Positions 9,360-18,051 of a stretch of DNA of 25,876 nt are shown here, piece by piece (positions within the stretch are counted from its first letter, which is position 1; every line of letters starts with the position of its first letter). Location of the stretch: assembly GCA_003427395.1 (NCBI GenBank), contig BFEA01000047.1, positions 2,173,581 through 2,199,456 of the forward strand, in the 5' to 3' direction. The notes below the pieces were generated by a model, which did no database searches, was not told the DNA's origin, and saw nothing but the letters and a program-made list of their open reading frames with translations. The translations under genes and the position numbers were made by a program. The stretch is from Chara braunii. Taxonomy: Eukaryota; Streptophyta; Charophyceae; Charales; Characeae.

Positions 9360-10630
9360 ACTCTACACTCCCCGATGCAGACAGTCTGTCGCCGCGCATC
9401 AACACAAAGTTGTCACACCGCTTGGTTCGAGCATGCAACCCATATTCGCCCGTGCGCCATAGTCTGTCGCGGCCCTCACGTCAACCCCCCGTACCCGACA
9501 CCAGCTCGTCGGATCGCCCAACTCTCTCATCGACTCACCTCTCAAGTTGACTCGTTAGTCGACCCTCACTTATCGCGCTAACTCCAAAGTTCATAGAGAN
9601 CAAACTAATCGNGCTTGCAAAATTTATAGCATGCATGCTTGCGCGAAAGATACGGGATTAAGCCCAAGTGGTCAGGAGGAGAAAAGAGGAAGTGCCTATG
9701 TCTGCATGGCCAGGTCGCAGCGTGGGGGTCGTAGCCGCACTCCATGCATCGATCCGGTCGTACAGGCGTTCAGGCCAATTAGAACAGAGTATTAAGCATG
9801 CAAGACAAAGAAGAAGAAGGCGGGCAAACACGAGGAAATCAAGAAAGAAGAAAGATACAGTTACAATCGCGCCTTCCAAAAGCGACAATTACACAAGATT
9901 AAGGGCGCGATCCAGTCAGAGCCCAGTTCCTAGCGCAACAAGATGTGCGCGAGTGAGAAGCGCGGCACAGAAAATTCAGAGTACCTAAATTCCTAGTCTA
10001 AGTCCTAATTGCAAAAAGAAATTCCGAAAAGCCCAAAAACAATTCCGCGAGCCCGTGGGGGCTCGACATCAGTTGAAAAAAAAAAAAAAACCGACATTCC
10101 CGTGTGATGATCACGCCAAACATTCCTAGTGCTCATAGCAGAACAAGAAACAAGCCATGGCAACCGTTGTCCATCGCGCTCGCTAAGGCGCGGTTACCGA
10201 ATCGTCGGCGCGAGACTTTCCCGACACCGACCTCACAGATTCCCACAGAAAACAAAAAGAAACGAGGGTATCCATGCAACTTGCCCGACCGACCCATCTC
10301 TCCACGGCTCACCCACCCGACTCGTCCTGTTTTCCCAAGGCAGCTTCGCGCAGAAAGTCGCGCGATTACTGAAAATGGTTCGTCACAGCCTCTCTTTTGG
10401 TTTTGATGGATCTTCCTTCGGATTTCTCCAAATCACCTGCTCCAGATAGAACTCTGTAGTTTGCTTTAGATCGTTGGGTATCTGTCATTTCTTGGCTAGT
10501 CACATTAGGCTATGGTCTCCTGCCAATGTAAGCAGGGTCTCTTCATTGGAGGTAGTCCGAGATCTGTCCTCTTTTCTGTAAAATCTTTAAGTGAAGCTGG
10601 GTAAGCCTCCCAGTCAGAATAGCAGAATAA
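9359..10630. other. No clearly supported gene; contains two Ns and A-run
   Basis: Bases 9600 and 9612 are N, so local frames are uncertain. Two + frames are open for about 100 codons each (9668-9988, very Lys/Arg/Ser-rich, and 10104-10406, Pro/Arg-rich, beginning ATGATCACGCC at 10107). Neither shows a recognisable domain, and both are compositionally biased, so neither is called. An A-run (10077-10090) just upstream of the second could be the tail of an old retroposon. Confidence 0.5.
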
Positions 10631-10635
10631 CTAGT

Positions 10636-10851
10636 TAATTTGCTTAGTGGTTGCCTCTCTTATTTCTGGTTTTGGAATTTGTCAGTCCAGCTGCGATTTT
10701 CGTTTTCGGTTGAAGTTGGGCGTACATGGGACACCGGACCCGGTTTCCAGTAAAGCCTAAACTGGGTATTGGCCCCAGGAATTCCGGGTTGAGATGTTAA
10801 GGGATTCCTGGTCTCAGTTCTCCAATTTTCTATAATACAAAATGCAACTTT

Positions 10852-10882
<31 letters not shown>
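10636..10882 (+). mobile_element. A-tailed retroposon carrying a diverged hairpin box
   Basis: A 30 bp A-run (10853-10882) ends the unit. Upstream, at about 10729-10753, is GGGACACCGGACCCGGTTTC followed by CAGT, a diverged form of the GGGACGCTGGACCCGATTTC box of the short SINE family found at 13344, 13752, 16713 and 18549. AACTAGT occurs just before the proposed start (about 10629) and again immediately after the A-tail (10884), a possible 7 bp target duplication. That duplication is short enough to be chance. The left boundary is set only by it. Confidence 0.45.
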
Positions 10883-10883
<1 letters not shown>

Positions 10884-10900
10884 AACTAGTGTCAGTTTGG

Positions 10901-12440
10901 GGCTCGCCACACAGGCTTTCGAAACGCTCAAAATCGACGCTGTGTCTTCTCCACACAGCCTTTGGAAATCAGTTTTTTCAAAAAAGTTTCAAAAGGTGTC
11001 AGATTGGCCTGCGTCCAAAGTCATTTCAAAGAGGAGAGATCTGCCCACCTGTCACGAGCCTTTCCTCGAAAGACCTCCAGTGGTCTTGTGAAAAGGCCCA
11101 CTCGAAACGGTCGATTGGCAAAAAAAAACAACGGGGGGGGGGGCTATTCCAGTTTCCAAGGGCCTGCCTCCAGTACTCTTGACATGCTTAAAAGACAAAA
11201 AATATGGCGGTGTATCTTTCCATGTTCTAGGCAAAGATTCACTCTGAGCTGTGGAGCCAGGCCCCATTGTGCATATAGAAAGGTGTCGGTGTTTCGAAAG
11301 TCTGTGTGGCGAGGGGGGGGGGTTCCTTTCGACGAGCAGACTTTCGGAAAAAGTCTGACACCTTTCAAAAAGTGCCTTCGTTCGAAAGCCTGTGTGGCGA
11401 GCCCTTATGTGGCTCACCACACCACTGTCTAAAGGTTCAAAAAAATTGATGGCTGTCAGAAGAAATTTGACAGCCTTGGACAGTTTGCCCCCCTTCGCCG
11501 CAGAGCACTGTTGAATGCACGAAGTCGTCAATGCAAGACCAAAACAGACAAGTGCGCCTGAGGATTGGACAAGCATTCATCCGCCCCAACCTCAGGCCCA
11601 CTCACCAAATTCTGATGAGGACTCCATCACACAGCGGAGGACTGTTGAAAACTCCGAAGTTGCAGGCTGGGGATGCAACCTTCTTCGAATGGAGGTGTAG
11701 AAAAGCTTTCTCTGGCAACTTGTGAAATTCTTTCCATCTCCAATTTCAAAAGGCTGTGTGGCGAACAGAAACTGTCGAAAATTCCTCGTTCAACAGTGGT
11801 GTGGCAAGCCCCTATGCCCTAAGGTGGCCCAATTGGGAGTGTCCTCTACCATGAGCTCGACAGCGAAGTTTTTTCATAGAAAGGCGATCCAATGCTGAGC
11901 CCCCAAAATGAACCAACCGAAGGCTTCACTTTACAGTGGGATCATTCTTCCTGCCAATCCACGTGCCATCTAAATCCCGGATCCTGCACATCGCTGACAA
12001 GACAAGACAATGGGTTTCTCTACTCTTGTTTCTTTTTCAAAAAACAAAGCTCCATGACAATGGGTGTCTCTCCACTGTAGGGCCTCGCCACATGGCACAT
12101 GAAACGAGAAAAAAAACGACCTTGTTTCGTGTTCACACTGCCACATGGGCAAGCACGACTGGAAGGAAACCCGCGGAATGTTAGTACAGCGTCAAAGACA
12201 TGGAGAAGTTGAGGTCGCCCGCCTGCAGCACGCTCATTTTTGTGGTCCAGCAGAATCCCAACCTCTTTTTTGTACGCATGTACCCGTCAGGGTTTGTGTC
12301 TGACTTGTGGAAGATAAAACTCACGACGATTCGCATGCACTGTCTGGCCATCACCCTAAAGCGAAAGAAAAACGAACTTGAGCACTCGTGAGGCCTCGCG
12401 ATTTGCAAGTTCACTTCCTTTTGTTTACAGAGTCGTGTGG
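10901..12440. repeat. Cluster of GTGTGGCGAGCC modules in both orientations
   Basis: The module GTTTCGAAAGYCTGTGTGGCGAG occurs on + at 11291-11313 and at 11380-11403 (one base shorter). On the minus strand it occurs at 10901-10925, where 25 bases match the 11380 copy except for one extra T. Partial forms lie at 10951-10969 (minus), 11744-11766 (+), about 11802-11822 (+), about 12083-12095 (minus) and about 12432-12445 (+). At 11392-11422 the module meets its own inverted copy, giving a 12 bp stem with one mismatch and a 7 nt loop. Short perfect hairpins AGACTTT (11338/11350) and GGCTGTCA (11451/11468) sit between modules. Open frames across the region (up to 174 codons, minus 11052-11576) run through the modules and show no known domain. 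Confidence 0.7.
11190..11275 (-). mobile_element. Truncated copy of the minus-strand SINE 3' part
   Basis: On + it reads AAGACAAAAAATATGGCGGT, GTATCTTTCCATGTTCTAG ... GTGGAGCCAGGCCCCAT, matching AAGACAAAATGGCGATGTAT, CTTTGCATTTCTAG ... GTGGAGCCAGGCCCCAT at about 5371-5462. The tRNA-like head is missing. The copy is embedded among the GTGTGGCGAGCC modules. A second short match (CAATGCTGAGCCCCCAAAA at about 11891 versus CAATGCTGAAACCCCCAAA at about 5133) suggests further shared sequence in changed order. Confidence 0.65.
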
Positions 12441-12651
12441 CGGGGCCAGTAGACTCTCGAAAAAAATAGAGAGTAGTTCGAGAGCTGTCAGACTCTTGAT
12501 ACAAGAGACATTTCCGTCTTCTCTCCACTTGCTCTTAAAGGCAGGACTCTCAAAGATCATGAGCAGTTTTGAGAGCACTACCCAACGGCCTGATGACATG
12601 AGTTTTATTATCATGGCATTATCAACATCTTCACCCTCAGTACCTCAGCAA

Positions 12652-13167
12652 ACAGTGCTGAGGTCAGTTGGTAAGGCTCGCAAGTGGCATTCAAGAGGTC
12701 ATGGGTTCAATCCCCATTGGCCTCATGTACCTTCCTGGGCTTACTTGGCACCCGCTACCCAAGAGATAGACCACTGGATCCCCCGATCGGCATCAAGCAG
12801 AGTCTGCTATGTTCGTAGGGGAGGGGCCTGAGGGGAGGCACGGGGGATTGGTCCGCTTTATCCCTGGTGCTACTGGCCGTCCCCTGGCCGGTATCATGCA
12901 GGCTCGAGGGGCCGTAAAAACACGGCTCTGGTATGCTATAGGTATGCTATAGGTAGGTAGTGTGAGGAAAAATTGAGAGAAGAGTATAGTTTTATGATAT
13001 CCTGCAGGCTCGAGGGGCCGTAAAAACACGGCTCTGGTATGCTACGGGTTTCCCCGTATGCCTATAGGTAGGAGTAGTGGTAGGTAGGTAGTGTGAGGAA
13101 AAATTGAGAGAAGAGTATAGTTTTATGAAGAAGAAAAAAGAAAAGAAAAAAAAAAACAGCGCTGAGG
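12652..13167 (+). mobile_element. tRNA-derived SINE with A-rich tail and probable 12 bp target-site duplication
   Basis: An A box (GAGGTCAGTTGG, 12660-12671) and B box (GGTTCAATCCC, 12704-12714) lie 44 bp apart, the spacing found in tRNA genes. A ~420 bp body follows and then an A-rich tail (AAGAAGAAAAAAGAAAAG then A-run, ending about 13156). ACAGTGCTGAGG (12652-12663) at the left and ACAGCGCTGAGG (13156-13167) at the right match at 11 of 12 bases and are probably the target-site duplication, so the element would have inserted between them. The body contains a tandem duplication (12897-13128). Blocks shared with 5829-6098 indicate the same family. It is non-coding, and mobilisation would depend on a LINE. 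Confidence 0.78.
12897..13128. repeat. Tandem duplication inside the SINE (106 bp period)
   Basis: TGCAGGCTCGAGGGGCCGTA starts at 12897 and 13003. Both units run through AAAACACGGCTCTGGTATGC and TAGTGTGAGGAAAAATTGAG to AGAGTATAGTTTTATGA. The second unit is about 20 bp longer because of insertions, one forming a hairpin (TACGGG-TTTC-CCCGTA). The copies are otherwise almost identical, so the duplication is young compared with most repeats here. Confidence 0.95.
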
Positions 13168-13282
13168 AACTCAACCCATCCACTCATACGCCACTCAGAT
13201 TGAGAGGCCTCCTTTCTTCTCAGTCTTCTCAGTCTTTCTCAGTTTTTCTCCTACAAACCGTATCCTGCTCAGTTAATCCCCT

Positions 13283-13410
13283 GTGAGCCAGGGCAATCAA
13301 TGCTGGCAGGCAGACAACTGATGCGACACTCTGGATGTATAATGGGACGCTGGACCCGTTTTCGAGCAGGTGCGGCTCCCCACCAATAGACCGGAGCAAT
13401 AAAAAAAAAA
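13283..13410 (+). mobile_element. Box SINE, short A-tailed copy
   Basis: GGGACGCTGGACCCGTTTTC at 13344 is followed by GAGCAGGTGCGGCTCCCCAC, CAATAGACCGGAGC and a 10-A tail (13401-13410). The left part shares GAGCCAGGGCAATCAAT (13286) with GCGCCAGGGCAATCTAT at 16596, which marks a probable 5' end. At about 125 bp it is the most compact copy in the window. No Pol III boxes were found in it. Confidence 0.7.
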
Positions 13411-13751
13411 CAGATTGAGGCTTACGACGGAAAATGGATTAAATTTCCCTTACCCCCTTTTTCGTTCCACAGCCACTTACGAAAACCCTACACTTTCGCA
13501 CACTTACCTTTCAGGTGCCTCTGATTCCGTTGTATGCGGGTTTTTTTTCGGGTTTTGAATGTCCGACCCGTAGTTCTGCCGGACATAATCGTGTCCGCGA
13601 CCTTTGGGCCCATGGGACACGAGAATCCGAATTGCGGCGAAGTGAGGCGGGCCTCCCGAATTAGTGTGTGACATCCACTCTGGCAGGTGTGTCGTAAGAT
13701 GTCTGCCTCGGCGAAGCATAAGTACAATAAGCCGAACAATCGAGTCGTATA

Positions 13752-13805
13752 GGGACACTGGACCCGATTTCCAGCAGGTGCTGCTCCCCACCAATAGATG
13801 GAGCC
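13752..13805 (+). mobile_element. Box SINE fragment (core box plus Z-block)
   Basis: GGGACACTGGACCCGATTTC then CAGCAGGTGCTGCTCCCCAC and CAATAGATGGAGCC, nearly identical to 16807-16861 and to the reverse complement of 18549-18601. The sequence after it (TTCTCACCTTCGTAAACCAC, CAGTACTTCCTAAAG) looks like a diverged version of the 3' block of the 18457-18690 copy, so the element probably continues to about 13860. No A-tail is seen. Confidence 0.75.
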
Positions 13806-14756
13806 TTCAATACTGGGGCCTGCTCTTCTCACCTTCGTAAACCACCAGTACTTCCTAAAGTCGTGCCCGTTAACGCTACGCGATTTTAGGAAACTACAGG
13901 AGCGCCCAAATTCATCCAACCAGAAACGTTTCTACTCTATTTTTTTCCGCGGCCAATAGCTGGGCCAAGTACTGGTCGTTTAACCAGGTATCCCGGGGCG
14001 TGAAGTTAAAAAAAAAACAAAAAAAAAACCGTCTGAGTCGACCCCCACACCAGATCCAGGGTAGACGGGGGGGGGCACCCACACAATGCCATCAGGCAAC
14101 AGCTGCTGGTGAGGGGGCAGGTGCGAATACAGATTCGGATCAAACCTGTGATGCATGCTCTGCTCCACCCCACTCCCCAACTCCATAGCCCCCCCCACCC
14201 ATCCCATACCCCTGTGGCCCCCTTCTGTATCCGTTGCCCATGCCTGTGCTCACCGAAGCACCCTGTCGAAGCTTCTTTGAACCCCTCCTCCTTCCACGTT
14301 GGCTGCAATTGCTGGCCAGTCGCCACACGTGCAGAATGATCACCAATGCCAACGCCCGAAACAGGAAAATGGATAGAGCCGTCTTCCTCACCATGTCAGC
14401 CATGTGCGCATCCCCTAAAGTACAAGGAATGGAGCTGGCACCTTTCGAACAGGACAGAGGGATGACCGACGGAGGAAGGGCACGAGGACCGATGGGGGGC
14501 ATCGACATCCCGCGCTCCAATTTGAACGTCCCCGCCAACGGTCATCTCACCCGCCTCCGCATGGACCCCTGCAACAGGCGCCTTCAAATGCCAACCGAAA
14601 TGCCCCGGTGGAAGGAATGCAGGAGCAACCACAATGGCACCGCACGACCATTGGTCCTGCTGTCCCAGGAGGTTGCCGTGGGCCTGCTGTCCCATGGTCT
14701 AGCGGACAAGACCGCCGCTGGACCAGGAACGGCAACCAAAAACCTGACGTAAAAAT
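13806..14756. other. Unresolved region, possible decayed retroposon ending in an A-tail
   Basis: An A-rich run at 14006-14030 and a longer A-run at 14758-14781 bracket about 730 bp. Frames are open on both strands: + 14234-14752 (172 codons), ending six bases before the tail, and minus 14140-14538 with a Gly/Tyr-rich stretch (GPQGYGMGGGGYGVGEWGG). A transcript retroposed on + and ending at the A-run is one reading, and a minus-strand Gly-rich coding remnant is another. Neither strand gives a recognisable domain, so no gene is called. Confidence 0.35.
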
Positions 14757-14757
14757 T

Positions 14758-14781
14758 AAAAAAAAAAAAAAAAAAAAAAAG
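14758..14781 (+). repeat. Poly(A) run, probable retroposon tail
   Basis: An almost uninterrupted A-run follows TGACGTAAAAATT. It fits a plus-strand retroposed sequence, but no target-site duplication was recognised around it. Confidence 0.7.
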
Positions 14782-15303
14782 GTTTTTTCTCGGATGTAAG
14801 GGTGCCACCCCCTACTTTCAAGTCACCTCCACGGGCGTCCTTACGTCAAGGTCCATTTTGGCTGGGGAGTCCTTACTTTTGTAGGGCCCGCCCTTACGGC
14901 CACGAATGTGAAAACAAGTCCAACTTCTTTTTCTTCGTCATTAGGGAGGGGTGGAACGATGAGAACCTTACATGTAAGGGTTTTGTAGTGGTGTCGAACG
15001 AGGCCCAAATACCAATTGTTTTGTAGTACGTGTCCACCAGTTTTCTCTACCCTAAGTGTTGTCGTGCCCTCGCGGCTCACTCTACAAGAAACAAAAAACA
15101 TGATCCCAAAAGTTCTGGGATCCTACTCGCAAAATTGTCCTTATCAACGGTAACTTTCTCAATGGTTACTCCACTCCTTCTCAGCGGGCTGGTAAATGAC
15201 CAATGGTTGACTGATCTACCCGTGGTGACAGCGGCCGCTGGGTAGTGGATACTACATCCACTGGGCGTGGCCCGCACCGCTGTAAACAGCGATCACACTG
15301 TGT
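14782..15303. other. No supported gene
   Basis: Mixed-composition spacer. The words TTACG/TTACATGTAAGG recur loosely between 14800 and 14980, but no ordered repeat can be drawn. Confidence 0.45.
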
Positions 15304-15398
15304 TGTATGTCTTCAGAAGGACCAGTGGGTCCAGACCTGCCATATACCCCGATCTGATGTGGCAGGTCTGGACTCACTGGTCCTTCTGAAGACGTACA
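15304..15398 (+). repeat. Long near-perfect inverted repeat (42 bp stem, 11 nt loop)
   Basis: Arms at 15309-15342 and 15360-15393 are reverse complements at 33 of 34 positions. Extending outward to 15304/15398 and inward to 15345/15357 gives 42 paired positions. The only three imperfect pairs (15308:15394, 15328:15374, 15343:15359) are all G-U wobbles if the + strand is transcribed. The same pairs would be A-C mismatches in a minus-strand RNA. The loop is 15346-15356. CATATACCCCG occurs both in the loop side (15341) and just after the right arm (15397). It could be a foldback/MITE remnant, a young inverted duplication, or a small-RNA precursor. No terminal duplication was identified. Confidence 0.92.
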
Positions 15399-15411
15399 TA
15401 TACCCCGTCCA

Positions 15412-15500
15412 GTTGATGGAGCTCAGTGGTTAGAGCACCGGTTGGAAATGCGCATTGTGGTATGAGGTTGTGGGTTCAAAACTCCGCAACCTTGCGCATG
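15412..15500 (+). mobile_element. tRNA-like SINE head
   Basis: GGAGCTCAGTGGTTAGAGCA (from 15418) is a close match to a tRNA D-arm/A box. GTGGGTTCAAAACTCCGCAA (15470-15489) is a B-box/T-arm with two extra bases. The boxes are 55 bp apart. It is not a functional tRNA because the anticodon region and acceptor do not pair. No A-tail follows, so the 3' end of the element is undefined. Confidence 0.6.
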
Positions 15501-15749
15501 GACACCAGCAGGGCGTTAGAATGACGCACGGCTGGACACACACACCCTTGGGATGACGCAGGTAAGTTATTACAGACACTGCCTGTGCACCACCCAAGGG
15601 GTAGTCCATGGTTGTTGTATGTGGGGACTGGGCGATGGTGGGTATCCTAATGTTCTTGGTCTACGGGGTTGTCATGAGACTGCTGGGTTGATCGCATATT
15701 CCGGTTTACTCGAGCCCAGCAGAGCACAGTTACAGACTATTTCACAGTG

Positions 15750-16345
15750 TAGGTCAATAGATTAGGTCACTTGCACGATTCACATAAGGTCCTGTGTTCG
15801 ATACCAAGACTGTAAGGATGTCGGGAGGGTCAGGAGATACTGCACTTTACCGCAGGGCCAGAATGGACATACCAGGGAACAGAGGATTGTCTGCTCTCAG
15901 ATTACCATACAACACAGGCTAAGAGACTATCCAGGGTCAATACATACAGTCCATGATTCACGATTGAGGGTGGGCCATCCTCCTAGTACGTACCTTAGAG
16001 TTGAGGCTGGCATAGCAGTCCTTCGTACAGATGTCGGGGGTGTCAGGAGATACTGCACCTTACGGCGGGGCCGGAACGGGCTCCAGGGATATACGAGGGA
16101 ACGGAGGATCCCCATCTCTCTACCATCAACATCATAGTACACTGTAGTAAAAAGACAACATAAGGATAAGGAAACTCAGTCCATAACTCATGACCTAGGG
16201 TTGGCTATCCTCCCAGTACGTAGCATAGGGTTGAGGCTGGCATAGCAGTTCCTTGGTACGGGATGTCGGGAGTGTCATGGCCAGAACGGGCTCCAGGGAC
16301 ATGCGAGGGAACGGAGGACACCCAGCTCTCTATCATCACCACACA
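15750..16345 (+). mobile_element. tRNA-like SINE head followed by a 2.4-unit tandem array
   Basis: TAGGTCAATAG (15750-15760) and TGTTCGATACC (15795-15805) fit Pol III A and B boxes with tRNA-like spacing (45 bp). Directly after them begins a tandem array. GATGTCGGGRGKGTCA starts at 15817, 16030 and 16262 (periods 213 and 232). The units share GCCRGAAYGGRCTCCAGGGA, GAGGGAACGGAGGA, CCTCCYAGTACGTA and TTGAGGCTGGCATAGCAGT. The third unit is truncated near 16345. The head is present once and the body is amplified. Confidence 0.7.
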
Positions 16346-16454
16346 ACTAAGCTAGATGGGAGTCACTGTGCACCCTCATGAAGACCCGTAGTAGCATGTT
16401 CAAACCTAGCTCCCGAAGTCCCCGTGCAATCAGACCTGCACGGCGTCTGCTTCA

Positions 16455-16497
16455 ACTGGGGCTGAGCAGGGGGTAGGCATCTCTGCTTAGCCCCGGT
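16455..16497. repeat. Hairpin, 15 bp stem
   Basis: GGGGCTGAGCAG (16458-16469) pairs with CTGCTTAGCCCC (16483-16494) with one G-U pair. The stem extends three pairs further outward (16455-16457 with 16495-16497, one of them a G-U wobble). The loop is 13 nt. There is no T-run after it and the organism is eukaryotic, so it is not called a terminator. Confidence 0.75.
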
Positions 16498-16595
16498 ACC
16501 TGCAACGGCTGTCTGGTCAGGTCACCCCGCCAAGATGGCAATGGGTGATGGTCCTGGGTGGTTAACACTACGGTAGGACAGGGGGGTTGGGGGTG

Positions 16596-16885
16596 CGCCA
16601 GGGCAATCTATCATATGCGCCACATTATACATACAGCACACTTGCATCACACATACATCGGGGATTGTTTTACATACACAGTGATACTGTGGATCAGATG
16701 CATAGGAACAAAGGGTAGCTGGACCTGACTTCCAGCAGACACTTTCACATCTTTGTATAGGGACGCTCAACCCGATTTCCAGCAGATACGCTCTCATCAT
16801 TGTACAGGGACGCTGGACCCGATTTCCAGCAGGTGTAGCTCCCCACCAATAGATGGAGCCTTCGACGTCGGGAAAAACAAAAAAA
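16596..16885 (+). mobile_element. Box SINE with three tandem hairpin boxes and A-tail
   Basis: After a 5' block GCGCCAGGGCAATCTAT (16596) come three boxes at a constant 47 bp period: GGGTAGCTGGACCTGACTTC (16713), GGGACGCTCAACCCGATTTC (16760) and GGGACGCTGGACCCGATTTC (16807). The last continues into CTCCCCACCAATAGATGGAG and an A-rich tail (16873-16891). In the third box GCTGGA and TCCAGC can pair around a 7 nt loop. The second has lost this pairing, so it has drifted. The number of boxes differs between copies (one at 13344 and 13752, two at 18549/18651). Confidence 0.8.
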
Positions 16886-16994
16886 AAAAAAGAGAGGAAG
16901 GGTGGGTGGGGTCTTCAGAGGGGTTCATCTGGACAACCGAGTGTGTGGGTGACTGCCATCTGTCTAGTATCCCACCTCTACAACAACCTGGGCT

Positions 16995-16998
<4 letters not shown>

Positions 16999-17028
<30 letters not shown>

Positions 17029-17070
17029 ACATACATACACCCCGATCCGACGTTAAAAAAAAAAGAAAAA
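16999..17070 (+). repeat. Two A-runs flanking a short unique segment
   Basis: A 28-base A-run (16999-17026) and a second A-rich run (17055-17071) flank about 28 bp. GATCCGACGT (just before the second run) and GATCTGACGT (just after it, 17075-17084) differ at one base and could be a target duplication of a very short retroposed piece. The similar phrase CCCCGATCTGATGT occurs at 15347. Confidence 0.5.
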
Positions 17071-17215
17071 ACGCTGATCTGACGTCCCCAGTCGTTTTAC
17101 CAGGTACTTTGTCTATAAGCGGATTTTGGACAGGAGATTCTATCTCAACCCCAGAATGCCAAAATACCCGAATGTCTGAAAACAGGAGCGCTGTGCCCCG
17201 CCGATCACACGGACA

Positions 17216-17345
17216 GCGCATGGCGACAAAGGGCAATGGGGAGCAGCAGTGAACGGAGAGGCACGAAGGAAGAGGATGTGGCGCATGGCGACGAAGGGCG
17301 ATGAGGAGTAGCAGCGAGCGGAGAGGCGCGATGGAAGAGGATGCG
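17216..17345. repeat. 65 bp tandem duplication
   Basis: GCGCATGGCGACRAAGGGCR starts at 17216 and 17281. The units stay aligned through GGAGYAGCAGYGARCGGAGA and GGAAGAGGATG. The unit length is not a multiple of three and the purine-rich strand is +. The minus strand can be read as a Pro/Leu/His repeat peptide only in part. Confidence 0.9.
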
Positions 17346-17406
17346 GGCAGGGCATGTGACAAGCGGTGATGGGTGAAAGGAAGAGGGTAAGGCGGGGGGT
17401 TGCGGG

Positions 17407-18051
17407 GGGTGGCTATGGTCGTTGTGTAAGCCGCTTTGGTGGATTTCGCCAATAGGAAGGGGTTGAGGGTGACGACTTTGCAGAAGGCTGTAACTAGGGT
17501 GCTTCGTTCATCCAGGTGAGTGCTTCTATTTGGGAAACGACTTCGGCCTTCTCCGTCTACAGAGCTGCTAGTCTGGCGAGCGCGGGTTTTTTTTTTCTGG
17601 TATTTTTTCGAGGTTGCTTTTCTACAGGTTTCGCATCATCAAGATTGGAAGTGAGTGAAGATGTTGAGTGGGGTAGAGGTAAAGCCTGGGCGATGGGATT
17701 GATCTCTCCCCTCCTTCCTCAATTTTGGTGTGAACGAATGTCTAGTAGGGTTCGAACCTCCTGTGACGACTCACTGACGGGTTTGGTGAGGTGGAGTCGC
17801 ACTGTCTTCTGATCCTTGGGGGACTGGAGATGGCCGTTGTTGTCTTCGGTGTTAGCATTGCCTCGATGCTTAGTAGCTAACAGTGGGAGGAGGGGGGTCC
17901 TCTTTCCCCGAAGATGGTGGGGTAGGGTTTGAGGGGAAGGGTGGCAAGTAGGTGGGGGTCGAGGAAGGGGGGAGGAGTTTTTTGGGAAAGCTCTATGGTT
18001 GAGGGTGGAAATTTCTATTAGGATGTTAAGTATGATTTTGAAAGGAGTTTC
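17407..18051 (-). pseudogene. Decayed ORF, unrecognised (gag/ORF1-like composition)
   Basis: On the minus strand one continuous frame from 18051 to 17407 has only three stops in about 215 codons (TGA at 17719-17721, TAG at about 17551-17553 and TAG at about 17491-17493). By composition about ten would be expected. The text is hydrophilic and ordered: KDQKTVRLHLTKPVSESSQE, then VRTLLDIRSHQN, stop, then DDAKPVEKQPRKNTRKKKPA, LARLAAL, stop, TEKAEVVSQIEALTWMNEAP. The Lys/Arg-rich stretch followed by a heptad-like Leu/Ala/Glu segment resembles nucleic-acid-binding and coiled-coil parts of retroelement gag or LINE ORF1 proteins. That is inference from composition only. A + frame (17516-17812) overlaps and is probably its shadow. 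Its 5' part lies in the 168 bp repeat at 18020. Confidence 0.35.

Noticed and set aside
11052-11576. 174-codon minus ORF
   Set aside because: It runs through the repeated GTGTGGCGAGCC modules and a SINE fragment, overlaps an equally long + frame, and shows no domain; best read as an open frame in repeats.
12181-12528. Minus frame containing QAGDLNFSMSL, reminiscent of the GD(F/L)N motif of LINE endonucleases
   Set aside because: Only this short motif fits; no flanking endonuclease motifs were found and the opposite strand is also open.
12660-12715. Possible tRNA genes at 12660, 15418, 15750 and 5557 (minus)
   Set aside because: A and B boxes are present, but acceptor and anticodon stems do not pair; these are SINE heads rather than tRNA genes.
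13488-13919. 143-codon minus ORF sharing SIYWWGA-PAGNRVQ with the 18470 + frame
   Set aside because: The shared peptide comes from the SINE hairpin box in the antisense direction; the A-tail lies on the other strand, so it is not evidence of a gene.
16455-16497. Hairpin as a transcription terminator
   Set aside because: No T-run follows and the sequence is eukaryotic, where such terminators are not used for Pol II.
17745-17762. GGTTCGAACC near 17750 as a Pol III B box
   Set aside because: It is a plain palindrome with no A box 30-60 bp upstream on either strand.
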